DNA of 64,000 nucleotides from Leptodactylus fallax (lineage: Eukaryota; Chordata; Amphibia; Anura; Leptodactylidae), in assembly GCA_947044405.1 (NCBI GenBank), contig CAMRHE010000035.1, positions 9,521,501 through 9,585,500 of the forward strand, written 5' to 3'. Each line of letters starts with the position of its first letter. The first letter of the stretch is position 1. The notes beneath the pieces are model-generated. The model made no database searches. It had not been told where the DNA came from and saw nothing but the letters and a program-made list of their open reading frames with translations. Below, piece by piece: positions 34,159 through 45,372 of the stretch. Both the position numbers and the translations under genes were made by a program.

Positions 34159-35928
34159 TTGCTGAGCTCAAAAAAGCAGTTGACTTATGGATACAACGGG
34201 TATTGTTTACTGGTACCTGACGTTCCATATTTGCCTAGAGCAACTTCTGATCACTCTCCATTGTTAGTGGAGTTTGGGGATGGAGAAAATCTAGGACTGC
34301 CCCCTAACTGGCATATTCACACCTTTTGGCTTAAATTTACAGCAGCCCATGATCGCATACCTGATCAGTTACAGGTTGATATTAATGCCCCAGGTACTGA
34401 ACCCAACCTTTTATGGGAAACTACCAAAGCGTATTTAAGGGGATGTACTAAATCATGTATTTCATACATTACTGGAGACAGAGATGTCAGACAGGTATGC
34501 TCTAATGGAGACCGTGTATATTGCCATTCCTAGAGTCTAGAACTCAGTGGCTCCAGTTGGGCAAACAATATTTACATGTATTACAAGATAAGGCCTGTAG
34601 GTCACAATTTTTTTTAACAAACGGAGGTTTTATGAGTTAGGAAATCAATCCAGCAGCCTTTTAGCCCATTTGATACATCAAAATACTGCCTCACAACAGT
34701 TAAATCGACAGATGGCATAGCTATCCGTAATAGATTGTACCAATATTACTCTGATCTCTACCAATCCCAACTACGTGCTCCTGATAGCCTATCTTGATGC
34801 AACTAAGGCTTTTAATGCTGACTGGCCCTTCCTTCTCCAAGTTTTGAGTTCGAAAATCCCTTTATTAAGTGAATTACACTCCTCTACCAGTCACCTAGGG
34901 CTTTGCTTTCCATTAATGGTGCAATGTCTCTGTACTTCTCCCTTCATAGGAGGACCCGTCAAGGTTATCCGGTGTCTCGTTACTTTTTGTGCTGGAAGTG
35001 TAACCTCTCGCCATTATTCTTAGACTTGATATATAAGGGGGTGATTATAGGTACTTCGGAGGATAGAACAGCTCTATATGCAGTTTACCTCCTATTTATG
35101 TCTGACCATCTCAAACACTCCTGAGAGATAAGGCCCTAATTAATAAATTTGGTGTCTACTCAGCATGCGTACTAATTGGACCAAGTCATCGTATATGCCT
35201 ATAACTCCACGGGTATTGACTTCAGATAGTGAACACCTGTAAAAATATCTTGGCATACATATTTCTAATGATCACCAAAACTTTCTCACTTTAAATGTGT
35301 ATCCACACCGTGGTAATTTTTGGTCCAAATTTAAAATATGGGGTGCTCTGCCTTTATCTGTTGCCAGGTGGATAAATCTTATTAAAATGGTAGTGCTACC
35401 CATCTTTTTGTATATTTTAGAAGACTCTGCAGTGTCAGTACCGTGTAAGTTCTTTAATCAACTGGATTCCCTGCTTACCCCCTTTATAAGGGAGAGTTTG
35501 AGGTCCAAATTACGTCACTCCACCCTACAATGCCGGAAAGATATGGGTGGGGGGGGGGGAGCCTTCCTGATTTCTTTCTGTATTATTTAGCGGGTCAGCT
35601 CCGCTATCTGAGATGCTGGTTATTAGTGGATCTATTACCGGGCCCAGTGGCACATTTAGCACAGCACTTGGACACATCTAATTTATGGTCTATTCTAGAT
35701 AGCCCACATTTATATAGAGATAGACTGCTACCTATTCGTACACTGGCAGGACAAGTATGGCAGCAGGCTAAACAAGTGGTGATTTATACTGATATTCCTG
35801 CTAAGACCCCACTGTGGAATAAGCCTTCTTTAACTGAACGTTTTATCCTCCCTGGTGCTCAGAGTTGTGAGCAATTTGTTGTGAGCAATTTGCAATTTTA
35901 TCTGGGTGTCAGAATATGGCGACTTTAA
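34159..35928 (+). pseudogene. L1-like ORF2 (endonuclease end and reverse transcriptase), broken
   Basis: The first frame (34159-34533) ends an APE-type endonuclease with the motif TSDHSPLLVEF. The reverse transcriptase follows in shifting frames: IAYLDATKAFNADWPFL (motif A region) and RRTRQGYPVSRYF (motif B region). The catalytic YADD box reads YAVY at about 35075, so both catalytic Asp residues of that box are lost. Later frames (35297-35928) carry LSVARWINLIKMVVLPIFLYI, a conserved L1-type region. Numerous frame changes and stops make it inactive. Confidence 0.78.
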
Positions 35929-35934
35929 GAAAAA

Positions 35935-36311
35935 AATTTTTTTGCAAAGTTTTAGATCTTTATTTAGGGGTTAAAATGTAAATAAAAGTATATAAATTTG
36001 CTATCCCCGGAATCATACCAAAATATATAATACAGGTGACATGTCATTTTGGCTGCAGAGTGAACGCCGTAAAAATGAAGCCTGTAAGAAAGTCGCACAA
36101 ATGCACTTTTTCTCATATTACACCCAATTCTGAATTTTTTTCCAGCTTCCTAGTACATTATACAGAATAAGTAATAGTACCATTACGAAGAACAATTTGT
36201 CCCACAAACATTAAGCCCCAAAATATGGCTCTGTGAGAGGAAAAATAAAAAAAGTTATGGGGTTTGGGAGGTGGGGAGTCAAAAACGAAAATATGTCACC
36301 GGCAGGAAGGG
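35935..36311. mobile_element. Repeat fragment ending GGGGTTAA
   Basis: Sequence with AAAAATAAAAAAAGTTATGGGG and CCACAAACATTAAGCCCC, of the same general family as 50880-51870 and 61676-64000. It interrupts the L1-like element. No coding capacity. Confidence 0.55.
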
Positions 36312-37515
36312 GTTAATAATAATACATTTTATTTATATAGCGCCAACATATGCCGCAGCACTGTACATCTTGTAGGGTTCAAGTACAGGCAAAAAAAATA
36401 GTCAATTCACACAATGGGACAGAGGGCCCTGCTCACAAGAGCTTACAATCTATGAGGTAGAGGGGGTGACACAAGAGAAAGCAGGGGCGGCATCGGAGGT
36501 AGCATTGCTTATACAATGGTCAGACAATTCTGTAATAGAGGTTACTGTCATTACACATATATAAAGCTGTATGAGCCGTCACCAGTCGTGTCCTTCAACA
36601 TGCAGATGGTACCTTTACATACAGGAGCATCTCAATAAATTAGAATATCTTTGAAACGTTTATTTCTTTCAGTAATTAAATTAAAAAAGAGACCTCCTAT
36701 ATTTTCTAGATTCTTTACACACAGAGTGTTCTATTTCAAGTGTTTTATTTCTGTAAATGTTGATTATGGATTACAGGTAATGAAAACCTAAATCTAAGAA
36801 AATTAGAATATTGTAAAAAAGTTCATTATTGTACAATCAGTGTGTCTCCTGCCAAGGTTTCCTAAGCTTTCCACACAATTATGGAAGACTGCTGATTATG
36901 AATTGAATTACAGAAATGGAAGAGTGAAGAAATCAGGCGATACCTTTTAGAGGCTAACTGAGTATATTTGATAAGTAAGCTTTCGAGAGTGCTAGCTCTC
37001 TTCTTCAGACATGGTGTAATACTAGAAACTGAAAATTCTCACTATTTATACATAAACAAGACATGGATCTTCAAAAGGATCTTGGAATAACAAAATGCAA
37101 TATAAGTAGGGAAGTATTTACAACAGGTCAGGAAATAAACAGTCTAAAATTTGTTGTGCGTGACGGAGGGATCTGTTATCTGTTTGCTATCAGGTGGTGA
37201 TTTGTGACCCTCACAGGTCATACATAGTGTGACATGAAGCTGGCATGAATATTAAGTCCAAATTGCAGAGTTTGACATTTTTGCATTAACTTGTATTCCC
37301 ATTCTTTCCTCTCATTCTGCATCTTAAAATGTCCCATTAAATTACTGAAATGAATGAGCGTTTCAAAGATATTCTAATTTATTGAGATGCACCTGTATAA
37401 AGTTAGTCTGATGCAGCATCATATCCTGTGGGGTAATGTGGGAGCGTGGACAGAGGAGGGTATGTTTTAGGGATTCTAACTACGGAAGGGTTTACATTAG
37501 GAGGTGTGATAGGCT
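36312..37515 (-). mobile_element. L2/CR1-type retroposon tail, itself split by a Tc1 MITE
   Basis: The parts 36312-36621 and 37398-37515 together match 9234-9699, including CAGCACTGTAC and TCCTGTGGGGTAATGTGGGAG. The (ATT)n tail is at 36315. The missing middle is the Tc1-type insertion at 36622-37395. The right border with the L1-like element is approximate. Confidence 0.75.
36622..37395. mobile_element. Non-autonomous Tc1/mariner element, 774 bp
   Basis: Ends CAGGAGCATCTCAATAAATT and AATTTATTGAGATGCACCTG, inverted over about 38 bp, flanked by TA on both sides. The comparison with the uninterrupted relative at 9234 shows the empty site. The interior, including AAGCTTTCGAGAGTGCTAGC near 36979, has no transposase. 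Confidence 0.88.
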
Positions 37516-37835
37516 TGTCTGAAAAGAATTTTAGAAAGAGGTTGTTGGTCTCCTGTCCGAAATATTGGACACACCCGTTCCATTCACTCCCGAGATATGC
37601 CTATTTGGAATCCCAGATGAGGAAATACGGTTACCATATCAGAATATTTTTGTGGGAATCACTATTCTTAGCTAGGAAGACTATAGCTTTGAGATGGATG
37701 GTTCCCCGTCCGCCTTTTCTGTCAATGTGGAGGAAATTAGTCAATTTTATTTTACCATGTAATCAGATAGTATATAAGGAAAGAGACTGTCCCTATTTCA
37801 AAAAATTTGGGGCCCAAGGTATAATTCACCGATAA
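37516..37835 (+). pseudogene. L1-like ORF2 C-terminus
   Basis: An open frame with WESLFLARKTIALRWMVPRP followed by MWRKLVNFILPCNQIVYKER, the conserved C-terminal region of L1/Tx1-type ORF2 proteins. It continues the ORF2 remnant that stops at 35928, with the intervening repeats inserted later. The initial codons of the open frame (37446-37515) belong to the inserted retroposon, not to the LINE. Confidence 0.75.
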
Positions 37836-38352
37836 CCTTATACACTGCCCCATTTTTTTTGTGCTGCTTTTAGCTGATTTATTGCCTAGATGGGAAAGAC
37901 TTCCAGGAGTATCCCTTGACCTCTATTACACATTAGACCTCTGTGATATCGGTGTAGGTGTAACACATTATATTATACTGTTTGGTTGAGATTGCGATAC
38001 TTGCTTGTCTTTTTCCTGTTTATACCCTCTACAGGTCATGCTGGATGTTTTCATTTGGGACTCCCCTGCCTGGACTTCCTCTTGGGTTAACTGCTTATAA
38101 CTATGACCACAGGATTTTTAGCATTGTTTTTGTTGTGTATCTTCTTTGTAGAGCATATGGCTTGAGATTTGTGCGATGTCTACTCACTACTACTTCCTTG
38201 TCTTGTATACCATGTTGTACAGTTTTCACTAAAACTAGTTTAAAAATAAATAAAAAATAATGAATCAGCCAGAGTGGGTTGTAGATAATCCATATTCCTA
38301 CAGATATTTCTGGACATTATTCTTTCATGTGAACATAAAATCACACCACTTA

Positions 38353-40002
38353 CAGTCATATGAAAAAGTTTGGGCACCCCTATTAATCTTAATCATTTTT
38401 AGTTCTAAATATTTGGGTGTTTGCAACAGCCATTTCAATTTGATATATCTAATAACTGATGGACACAGTAATATTTCAGGATTGAAATGAGGTTTATTGT
38501 ACTAACAGAAAATGTGCAATATGCATTAAACCAAAATTTGACCGGTGCAAAAGTATGGGCACCTCAACAGAAAAGTGACATTAATATTTAGTAGATCCTC
38601 CTTTTGCAAAAATAACAGCCTCTAGTCGCTTCCTGTAGCTTTTAATCAGTTCCTGGATCCTGGATGAAGGTATTTTTGACCATTCCTCTTTACAAAACAA
38701 TTCCAGTTCAGTTAAGTTTGATGGTCGCCGAGCATGGACAGCCCGCTTCAAATTATCCCACAGATGTTCAATGATATTCAGGTCTGGGTACTGGGATGGC
38801 CATTCTAGAACATTGTAATTGTTCCTCTTCATGAATGCCTGTGTAGATTTGGAGCTGTGTTTTGGATCATTGTCTTGCTGAAATATCCATCCCCGGCGTA
38901 ACTTCAAATTCGTCACTGATTCTTGTACATTATTCTCAAGAATCTGCTGATACTGAGTTGAATCCATGCGACCCTCAACTTTAACAAGATTCCCGGGGCC
39001 GGCATTGGCCACACAGCCCCAAAGCATGATGGAACCTTCACCAAATTTTACAGTGGGTAGCAAGTGTTTTTCTTGGAATGCTGTGTTTTTTTGACGCCAT
39101 GCATAACGCCTTTTTGTATGACCAAACAACTCAATCTTTGTTTCATCAGTCCACAGGACCTTCTTCCAAAATGAAGCTGGCTTGTCCAAATGTGCTTTTG
39201 CATACCTCAGGCGACTCTGTTTGTGGCGTGCTTTCAGAAACGGCTTCTTTCGCATCACTCTCCCATACAGCTTCTCCTTGTGCAAAGTGTGCTGTATTGT
39301 TGACCGATGCACAGTGACACCATCTGCAGCAAGATGATGCTGCAGCTCTTTGGAGGTGGTCTGTGGATTGTCCTTGATTGTTCTCACCATTCTTCTTCTC
39401 TGCCTTTCTGATATTTTTCTTGGCCTGCCACTTCTGGGCTTAACAAGAACTGTCCCTGTGGTCTTCCATTTCCTTACTATGTTCCTCACAGTGGAAACTG
39501 ACAGGTTAAATCTCTGAGACAACTTTTTGTATCCTTCCCCTGAACAACTATGTTGAACAATCTTTGTTTTCAGATCATTTGAGAGTTGTTTTGAGGAGCC
39601 CATGATGCCACTCTTCAGAGGAGATTCAAATAGGAGAACAACTTGCATTTGGCCACCTTAAATACCTTTTCTCATGATTGGATATACCTGGCTATGAAGT
39701 TCAAAGCTCAGTGAGGTTACAAAACCAATTTTGTGCTTCAGTAAGTCAGTAAAAAGTAGTTAGGAGTATTCAAATCAATAAAATGATAAGGGTACCCAAA
39801 TTTTTGCACCGGTCAAATTTTGGTTTAATGCATATTGCACATTTTCTGTTAGTACAATAAACCTCATTTCAATCCTGAAATATTACTGTGTCCATCAGTT
39901 ATTAGATATATCAAATTGAAATGGCTGTTGCAAACACCCAAATATTTAGAACTAAAAATGATTAAGATTAATAGGGGTGCCCAAACTTTTTTCATATGAC
40001 TG
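38353..40002 (-). mobile_element. Complete, young-looking Tc1 (DD34E) transposon, 1650 bp
   Basis: Ends CAGTCATATGAAAAAGTTTG and its inverse, flanked by TA at 38351-38352 and 40003-40004. The inverted repeats of about 205 bp differ by eye at essentially one place, an A-run of five against six, until the inner edge. The transposase frame is open. It sits in a KLHL32 intron, on the opposite strand. Confidence 0.95.
38581..39603 (-). CDS. Tc1 transposase (DD34E), intact open frame
   Basis: A 340-residue transposase if started at MGSSKQLSND (39603). An upstream ATG at 39648 in the same frame would add 15 residues that do not look like family sequence, so I prefer 39603. N-terminal helix-turn-helix with YKKLSQRFNLSVSTVRNIV, then the AT-hook-like RSGRPRK. 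The core has VLWTDETKIELFG (first Asp), GSIMLWGC (glycine box), [11 protein letters not shown] (second Asp) and YPDLNIIEHLW (Glu), with 34 residues between the last two. The usual NPIE reads NIIE. No stop or frameshift. Of all mobile genes in this window it has the best chance of being active; that is inference. Confidence 0.93.
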   Translation of the reverse strand: MGSSKQLSNDLKTKIVQHSCSGEGYKKLSQRFNLSVSTVRNIVRKWKTTGTVLVKPRSGRPRKISERQRRRMVRTIKDNPQTTSKELQHHLAADGVTVHRSTIQHTLHKEKLYGRVMRKKPFLKARHKQSRLRYAKAHLDKPASFWKKVLWTDETKIELFGHTKRRYAWRQKNTAFQEKHLLPTVKFGEGSIMLWGCVANAGPGNLVKVEGRMDSTQYQQILENNVQESVTNLKLRRGWIFQQDNDPKHSSKSTQAFMKRNNYNVLEWPSQYPDLNIIEHLWDNLKRAVHARRPSNLTELELFCKEEWSKIPSSRIQELIKSYRKRLEAVIFAKGGSTKY

Positions 40003-40004
40003 TA

Positions 40005-40603
40005 AGCCACCACACCAAAAATATTTACAAACGTTTATTTGAATAAAGAATGATGGATGGAGCTTGTCCCCAGTTTTAGTATCCCATTAATCATATATAA
40101 TTAGGTTCAAATTCACCCAAATAACACTAGTCACACATAGTTTACTCATCACCTGTATGGGGGAATATATGCTGGATTTAGATGATTTATAAACTGGACA
40201 AAATCAGAGAAATTACTAATATGGTTAAAATTATGCAGTATGCAGCAAAATCGGACATAAAGGGGTTTCCCATCTCTCTCACCATCCTGTGTTCTTCCAT
40301 AAGCTGGTGGGTGGGCTTTGACTGTGTGATGGACATGACACCTCAATAGATATGGACATTGCCTTTACCATGAGAGATTATTATCATTACTAGAAATCCA
40401 ATATAAATGCAGATCAAATAATATGCACTGTAAATGTATTTGACATTACACAGGTTTGGAGAGAACACTTTGGGTTTACATAGAGAGATAACTGACACTG
40501 TCTAAGCCTTTATCAGCTAACTGTAATTAGCTGAACTGATTTCTTGGACTGAAGAGCAGTAAATGCATGTCATTATGAATAAGTATTTTTTACTTTTGTT
40601 AAG
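40005..40603. other. KLHL32 intron end, no other feature
   Basis: AT-rich intron closing with the 3' splice site TTTTGTTAAG at 40594-40603. Confidence 0.5.
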
Positions 40604-40698
40604 GGCAAAATGAATCTGGAGTTGCTGTACATAATGGAAGAATCTACTTGGTTGGCGGCTACTCAATTTGGACAAATGAACCTTTAGCATGTATACAG
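40604..40698 (+). CDS. KLHL32: Kelch-like protein 32, second-last exon
   Basis: A 95-base exon encoding GQNESGVAVHNGRIYLVGGY and SIWTNEPLACIQ. IYLVGG is the kelch signature with the double glycine of a blade. The first Gly codon is split with the previous exon. The acceptor is TGTTAAG and the donor ATACAG/GTAAAA. It ends in phase 0, matching the final exon. Introns of 8.3 kb and 4.7 kb flank it, both loaded with transposons. Confidence 0.87.
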
Positions 40699-42246
40699 GT
40701 AAAAACTACTTATATCTCATACACAATAAGGGTTATATATGATACATGGAGAACAGCACAGCCTGTGCAACAAATTTTTGGGTTTCTGAAAACAGATTCT
40801 CTCTTGAATTACTGGTAGTTTTTGCTTGTATGGTTTCTATAGCGAATCAAGTAGAAAGAACTTGTTCTGCTGGTAAAAGCCATGCAAACAAAAACTAATC
40901 ACAAAACCGCAATGATTCATCATCAGTTCTACCTTGCAGTAAGACTGAGAAAACTTTAGATAGCATCTGCATTAAATATATTAGTCACTCAATGCTAACC
41001 ATTGTCCATTGTGCTATCATGATCTATACATGTAAATCTAAACTGCAGTAGATATGAATATTAGTAACAGTAAAACGAGTATAATGATGTGCAGTAGCCA
41101 TCTTTGAAGAAATATGTACAGTAAGTCCGTGGTACCTGTCAATCACAGAGGCAGCTGAGTGGCAATCAGTAGGACAATTTCCTTATTGAAGCCCAGTGTT
41201 ATGACTCAGTGGACAAGCTTCATTTCAACCTCCGGTCCTCTCTTCTTTCCAAGTTCATTGCTGTATTTTCAAGTGATTGAACGTCAACACTTTTGCAGAA
41301 CAGCAATGATCAGACCGAATGATTTTTTCGCTTATAACCTGTGTTAGCTGTCATTGTTTTTAGCCAGCAACCTCATCTCAGCTAAGGGCTATCCAGTCAA
41401 GTGGGGCAGACTGCATTTTACAGTCAGGTTGAAAGAATACTGAACTTGATGTAAATTTACATGAAGAAAACAAACCATACTGGCTAGCGAAGAGATGAGA
41501 TATGGGACTTTTATTTTTTCATTCTGTATTTTTCACTGCATAAATATAAATTATTTTAATATAAATGGCTATCAGTGTTTCCTACCCATTGGATTAGTGG
41601 GAACCCACTAATCATAATATATTACTTTCTCTGACCTACACAAATATTGTAGTACATGGCAGTAACAGCTACAGTATTTCTTTATACATACTTATCAGAG
41701 ACTTCTGTGAAGCCACTGCTTATTTAAATGTAGTTGGAGCATACAGAGCCATTTTTACAGGATAAAACACAAATAAGGTGTGAGTTGCATTTTCAACTCC
41801 ATTTTATTAAATGGCAGAACATTGCTCCATAACATTACATTTATCAAATGAGTAGATTTTCGCGCTATATAATAAAGAATGCAGTATAAACTTGGAGCTT
41901 GTCACAAATTTTGATTGAATATAATTGTAATTTTGATATTTTACCAATACTTTAATAGTCTGAACGTGGTGTTCCCCATTTGTATTTCTGTCCTTATCTT
42001 TTTCTATCTTACTTCTCCAGACATTTTCCTATTGGCATTGGGTTCCCACATTTACCCATTACACCTTTTGAATAGAGAATGGTGGGAGGTGCCAGTCTCT
42101 GCATGCGCAAGACATATCCAAGGCATATTCCTACTTTGTGAACAGTATGCTTTGGAAGTGCTCAAAATCTCTCACCCTTGCTACTGAAAGTGAGAAGTCA
42201 CTGTTTAGTGATCTGAGCATAAAAACTGTCTGAATTTTCCAGACAG
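40699..42246. other. KLHL32 intron, no other feature
   Basis: AT-rich intronic DNA without supported repeats or exons. Open frames at 41159 and 41915 show no family motif. Confidence 0.5.
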
Positions 42247-42340
42247 CATGGTGGCTCAGTGGTAAGCACTGTTGCTTGGCAGCAATGGGGTCCTGGGTTT
42301 GAATCCAAACAAGGACATGGCAGATTCTGGACATGGCAGT
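42247..42340 (+). mobile_element. tRNA-derived SINE head
   Basis: An A box TGGCTCAGTGG at 42252-42262 and a B box GGTTTGAATCC at 42296-42306 (one change from consensus) are spaced as in tRNA-derived SINEs, with the phrase AAGCACTGTTGCTTGGCAGC between them. The tail is lost at the DIRS insertion. It is not a functional tRNA gene: no proper acceptor stem. Confidence 0.82.
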
Positions 42341-42493
42341 GCTGCAAAACAATGGGAATTTTTGTACTCACTGTAAAATCCTTTTCTCGTTGTATACCGG
42401 TTCTATACCCATGGACCCATGGTATAGAACCGGCCTCTAGGAGGCTGACACTAGGAGAATGAAAAGCGGTTGGCTCCGCCTCATAGTCTATAC

Positions 42494-42650
42494 CAGGGGT
42501 AGGCAACCTTCAACACTCCAGCTGTTGTAAAACTACAACTCCCAGCATGCATACTTGCTCTGCTGTTCTTGGAACTCCCATGGAAGTGAATGGAGCATGT
42601 TGGGAGTTGTAGTTTCACAGCAACTGGAGTGCCGAAGGTTGCTGATCCTG
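42494..42650. mobile_element. 157-bp hAT MITE nested in the DIRS terminal repeat
   Basis: Ends CAGGGGTAGGCAACCTTC and its near inverse closing GATCCTG, with a perfect 8-bp duplication GTCTATAC on both sides (42486-42493 and 42651-42658). It is a near-complete palindrome around ACTACAACTCCCAGCATGC. Confidence 0.93.
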
Positions 42651-42996
42651 GTCTATACCCTCTCACAGACAGAGTGCTAAACCAGTTTGTACCGCAGCAG
42701 TAGGAGAGAGACACAAAAAACAAAAAAAGAACACGGCACCAACAACCACCAACATGTCCTGAACCCGAAAAGAACCAAAACAGCTCGGGCAGAAACAACA
42801 AAAAAAAATCAAGGGTGGGATCTGTATCCCCCAGTGAATACAACAAGAAAATTTTACGGTGAGTATAAAAAAAAAAGCCCATTTTCTTGCTTATTTCACT
42901 GGAGGACACAGCACCATGGAATGTCGTAAAGTAATCCCAGAGGGTGGGGAATACACTGCCATGCGGGCAACCTAGCACTCAGCCGCTTGCAGAACC

Positions 42997-43209
42997 TTAC
43001 GACCCAAGCTGGCTTCGGCAGAGGCCACAGAATGAATCTGTGAAAGTGTGGATGGAAGCCCAGGGGGCTGCCTTGCAGACCTGGGTGACAGAAGCCTGAA
43101 TACTAACAGCCCAGGAGGCTCCGATGGCCCTAATGGAATGAGCCGTCACACGGAAGGGCAGGTCCTTACCCTTAAGCCGATAGGCTTCCTTGATCATAAA
43201 CCGATCCAT
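42997..43209 (-). pseudogene. DIRS tyrosine recombinase C-terminus
   Basis: An open frame of 70 codons with RVTAHSIRAIGASWAV, which holds the His-X-X-Arg catalytic pair, followed by VTQVCKAAPWASIHTFTDSF, the conserved end of DIRS recombinases. The earlier catalytic Arg region is absent, so it cannot recombine by itself. Confidence 0.8.
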
Positions 43210-43989
43210 CTGGAAATGGAAGGGGCGGGCCTATGTGCAGCCTAGTCCCTGGTGAAGCCTGGGACTAAAGTAAAAGAAGCGGCACGGCCCCGCCGGTGGG
43301 CAGGAAATGACGGCTCCAGAGGAGCCCACAAGGGGCGCGGAAGGCAACGGGGGCCAGAAAGGGGGAGCTGATGGATACCCCCCACTGGTAGCCGCTCGGG
43401 AAATGGAGAAAAGAAGGGTCCCGGAGCGCTATAAAAAAGGAGCTCATCCACATAGGTGAGACCCTATAAGGAAAGTAACCTCTTAAGTGCCTAAGTTCTG
43501 TAAGGGGATGAGAAATATATTTTTCCAGAGAGAAGGGCCAGGAGGGAAGGAGGGGGTGGGAGAGAGGGAGAATACCACTCATCTTTTCTTCTAATACTCA
43601 CTCGTCTAGCGTCTTCAGGCGCCGCAGGGTCACCCCCTTGGTGGACCTCGCATGTGGGAGTGGGGTCACTGGATAATCCGCCCGCAGCAAGTGCTGAGTG
43701 GGGACTAGGTGACCGGCAAGGTGCTCTAGAAGAGTGCTGTGCTCGCAGGGGGTTACGACTATTGTGGTGTACACACTGAAGACCCCCCTGCACCTGAAAG
43801 AAAAATAAAAATAAAAACAATGCAAGACAGAAAGACCTGAGTCAGGTCGTGTCTGCCTCCCTACGGACACTATGTTTAAACTTGTTTAGCACTCTGTCTG
43901 TGAGAGGGTATAGACTATGGAGGCGGAGCCGACAGCTTTTCATTCTCCTAGTGTCAGGCTCTTAGCATCATGGGTATAGACCGCTTTAT

Positions 43990-44197
43990 AGACCTTATAG
44001 ACTGCCTGAAAACATACGGCCAATTTACTCAGTCATATAGCTGGTAGGACTTTCCTGGCTAGTCATAATCTTATGTATATGGCCAGCTTAATATGTGAGC
44101 TAACAGCATTACTGTAACTGCCACCTGAGCAACCATAATGCACTGCTACATGTATAGTTAATATACATCACATGAACAGCCTATTATCACATCATTG
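43990..44197. other. KLHL32 intron, no feature recognised
   Basis: Continuation of intron sequence after the DIRS right arm. Confidence 0.4.
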
Positions 44198-44357
44198 CAA
44201 AAGCAAAAAGTTGCAACAGCAGTCTGCTAACACAAAGAGCTTTACTGCATTACTTTATATAAGGATAAATGTTCATGTATGCTTATATACAGTAGGTATT
44301 TGAAGTAATGCACTTGGTGCTTGCAGACTGCTGTTGCAACTTTTTATTTTTGCAATT
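44198..44357. mobile_element. Palindromic MITE, 160 bp
   Basis: Ends AAAGTTGCAACAGCAGTCTGC and GCAGACTGCTGTTGCAACTTT are perfect inverted copies, extended outward by ATTGCAAAAGC and TTTTTGCAAT. No coding capacity. Confidence 0.88.
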
Positions 44358-45372
44358 ATATTACAGCCACAGCAATGTGCACCTGCATTTCTTGTTCATA
44401 TTGTTTGGCAGCGCTGAACAACTTTTCTGTATTATAATATCATAACTGAAGAGTTAAGTAAAAAAAAAAAAAAAAAAAAAAGTACGAAATTACTAAAATC
44501 AGCCAGAATTTTTGCTCAATTTGTGCCCAAAAAACACACATTTATGATGGATTTTAGACACTTTGTGACTAGGCAGTGGGGCTTACACAAAAAGCAGTAG
44601 GCACCAAAATTTGGCACAAATCAAGCCAAACAGTATGTGGTGGAAATGTACCAGCATGAGCCACTTTGGTAAAATTAGAGCATATTCAGATTGCCTTGTC
44701 CTACTTTATGCTGTGTGGTAGACAATAATAGTAAATCTGATCCCATTATGTAGACTTTTTGCACCACAACTTTCCAAGCTTCAATCTAGTGCTTGCTGCA
44801 GTTCAGAAGACTGTGCAGCTATATACAATTCAAGGTGATCCCCCTCTAGTTAAAATTTTAATTTTGTACCACCAAAAAATTGTCACTAAAGATGAAATAA
44901 AAATATTTTTATCTATTTTATATTGTAGTTTAAAGTAGTTGGGGGCGGTGATCAACTACCTTTAAAGTAAGGGCTATACAGCATAGTTATTAAGCCACCT
45001 CCCCACCCCCAATCCCAAAGTGTTCAGACACTTGATGATATTGGAAAAAGGAAGCAAGGCTGAGAACACTGCATCAAATTTTTTCCACATGAACAAAGCC
45101 AAATTTGGCTACATTCACATCTGTGTCAGAATCTCCATTGGAGACTCCGCCCTGAAAAACCGGCAGAGGAAAAAGTCCTGCATAGAGAACTTTTTCCTCC
45201 GCTGGTGTCCGTTTTACAACGGACACCATTATAGTCAATGGGGTCCACCTCTCCATTGTTCTGGTCCTCAAACCTAGCTTAAAACGGTTTGCTTGTTTGT
45301 TTTGCATGTGTGCGTACAAACTTAGCATCAAATGTTGACAATCCAATTCCTTTGATTTATCTTAACTTCCAG
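44358..45372. other. KLHL32 intron with short repeats
   Basis: A poly(A) run at 44460-44480. At about 45100-45270 a short repeat carries CCATTATAGTCAATGGGGTCC, a phrase that recurs near 49690-49710. The intron ends with the acceptor CTTAACTTCCAG. Confidence 0.5.

Larger units (their letters stand above)
33105..38255 (+). mobile_element. L1-like (Tx1/L1 group) LINE, interrupted and decayed
   Basis: A non-LTR retrotransposon in the same orientation as KLHL32. It has a 5' region with 87-bp tandem repeats, an ORF2 remnant (34159-35928), a block of later insertions (35935-37515), and then the ORF2 C-terminus (37516-37835) and a 3' tail to about 38255 ending in AAAAATAAATAAAAAATAAT. The 5' boundary is approximate. 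Confidence 0.75.
42416..43985 (-). mobile_element. Small DIRS derivative with inverted terminal repeats
   Basis: The left arm (about 42416-42690, enlarged by a nested MITE) and right arm (about 43863-43985) are inverted copies, sharing for example TTTAGCACTCTGTCTGTGAG and CTTTTCATTCTCCTAGTGTC on the complementary strand. Inverted terminal repeats plus a tyrosine recombinase remnant are diagnostic for DIRS elements. Most of gag, reverse transcriptase and RNase H are deleted, so it is non-autonomous. Confidence 0.8.

Noticed and set aside
39603..39648. Upstream ATG as start of the Tc1 transposase
   Set aside because: The extra 15 residues lack family resemblance; MGSSKQLS is the family-like start.
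42247..42320. Possible tRNA gene
   Set aside because: A and B boxes are present but no acceptor stem or proper cloverleaf; it is a SINE head.
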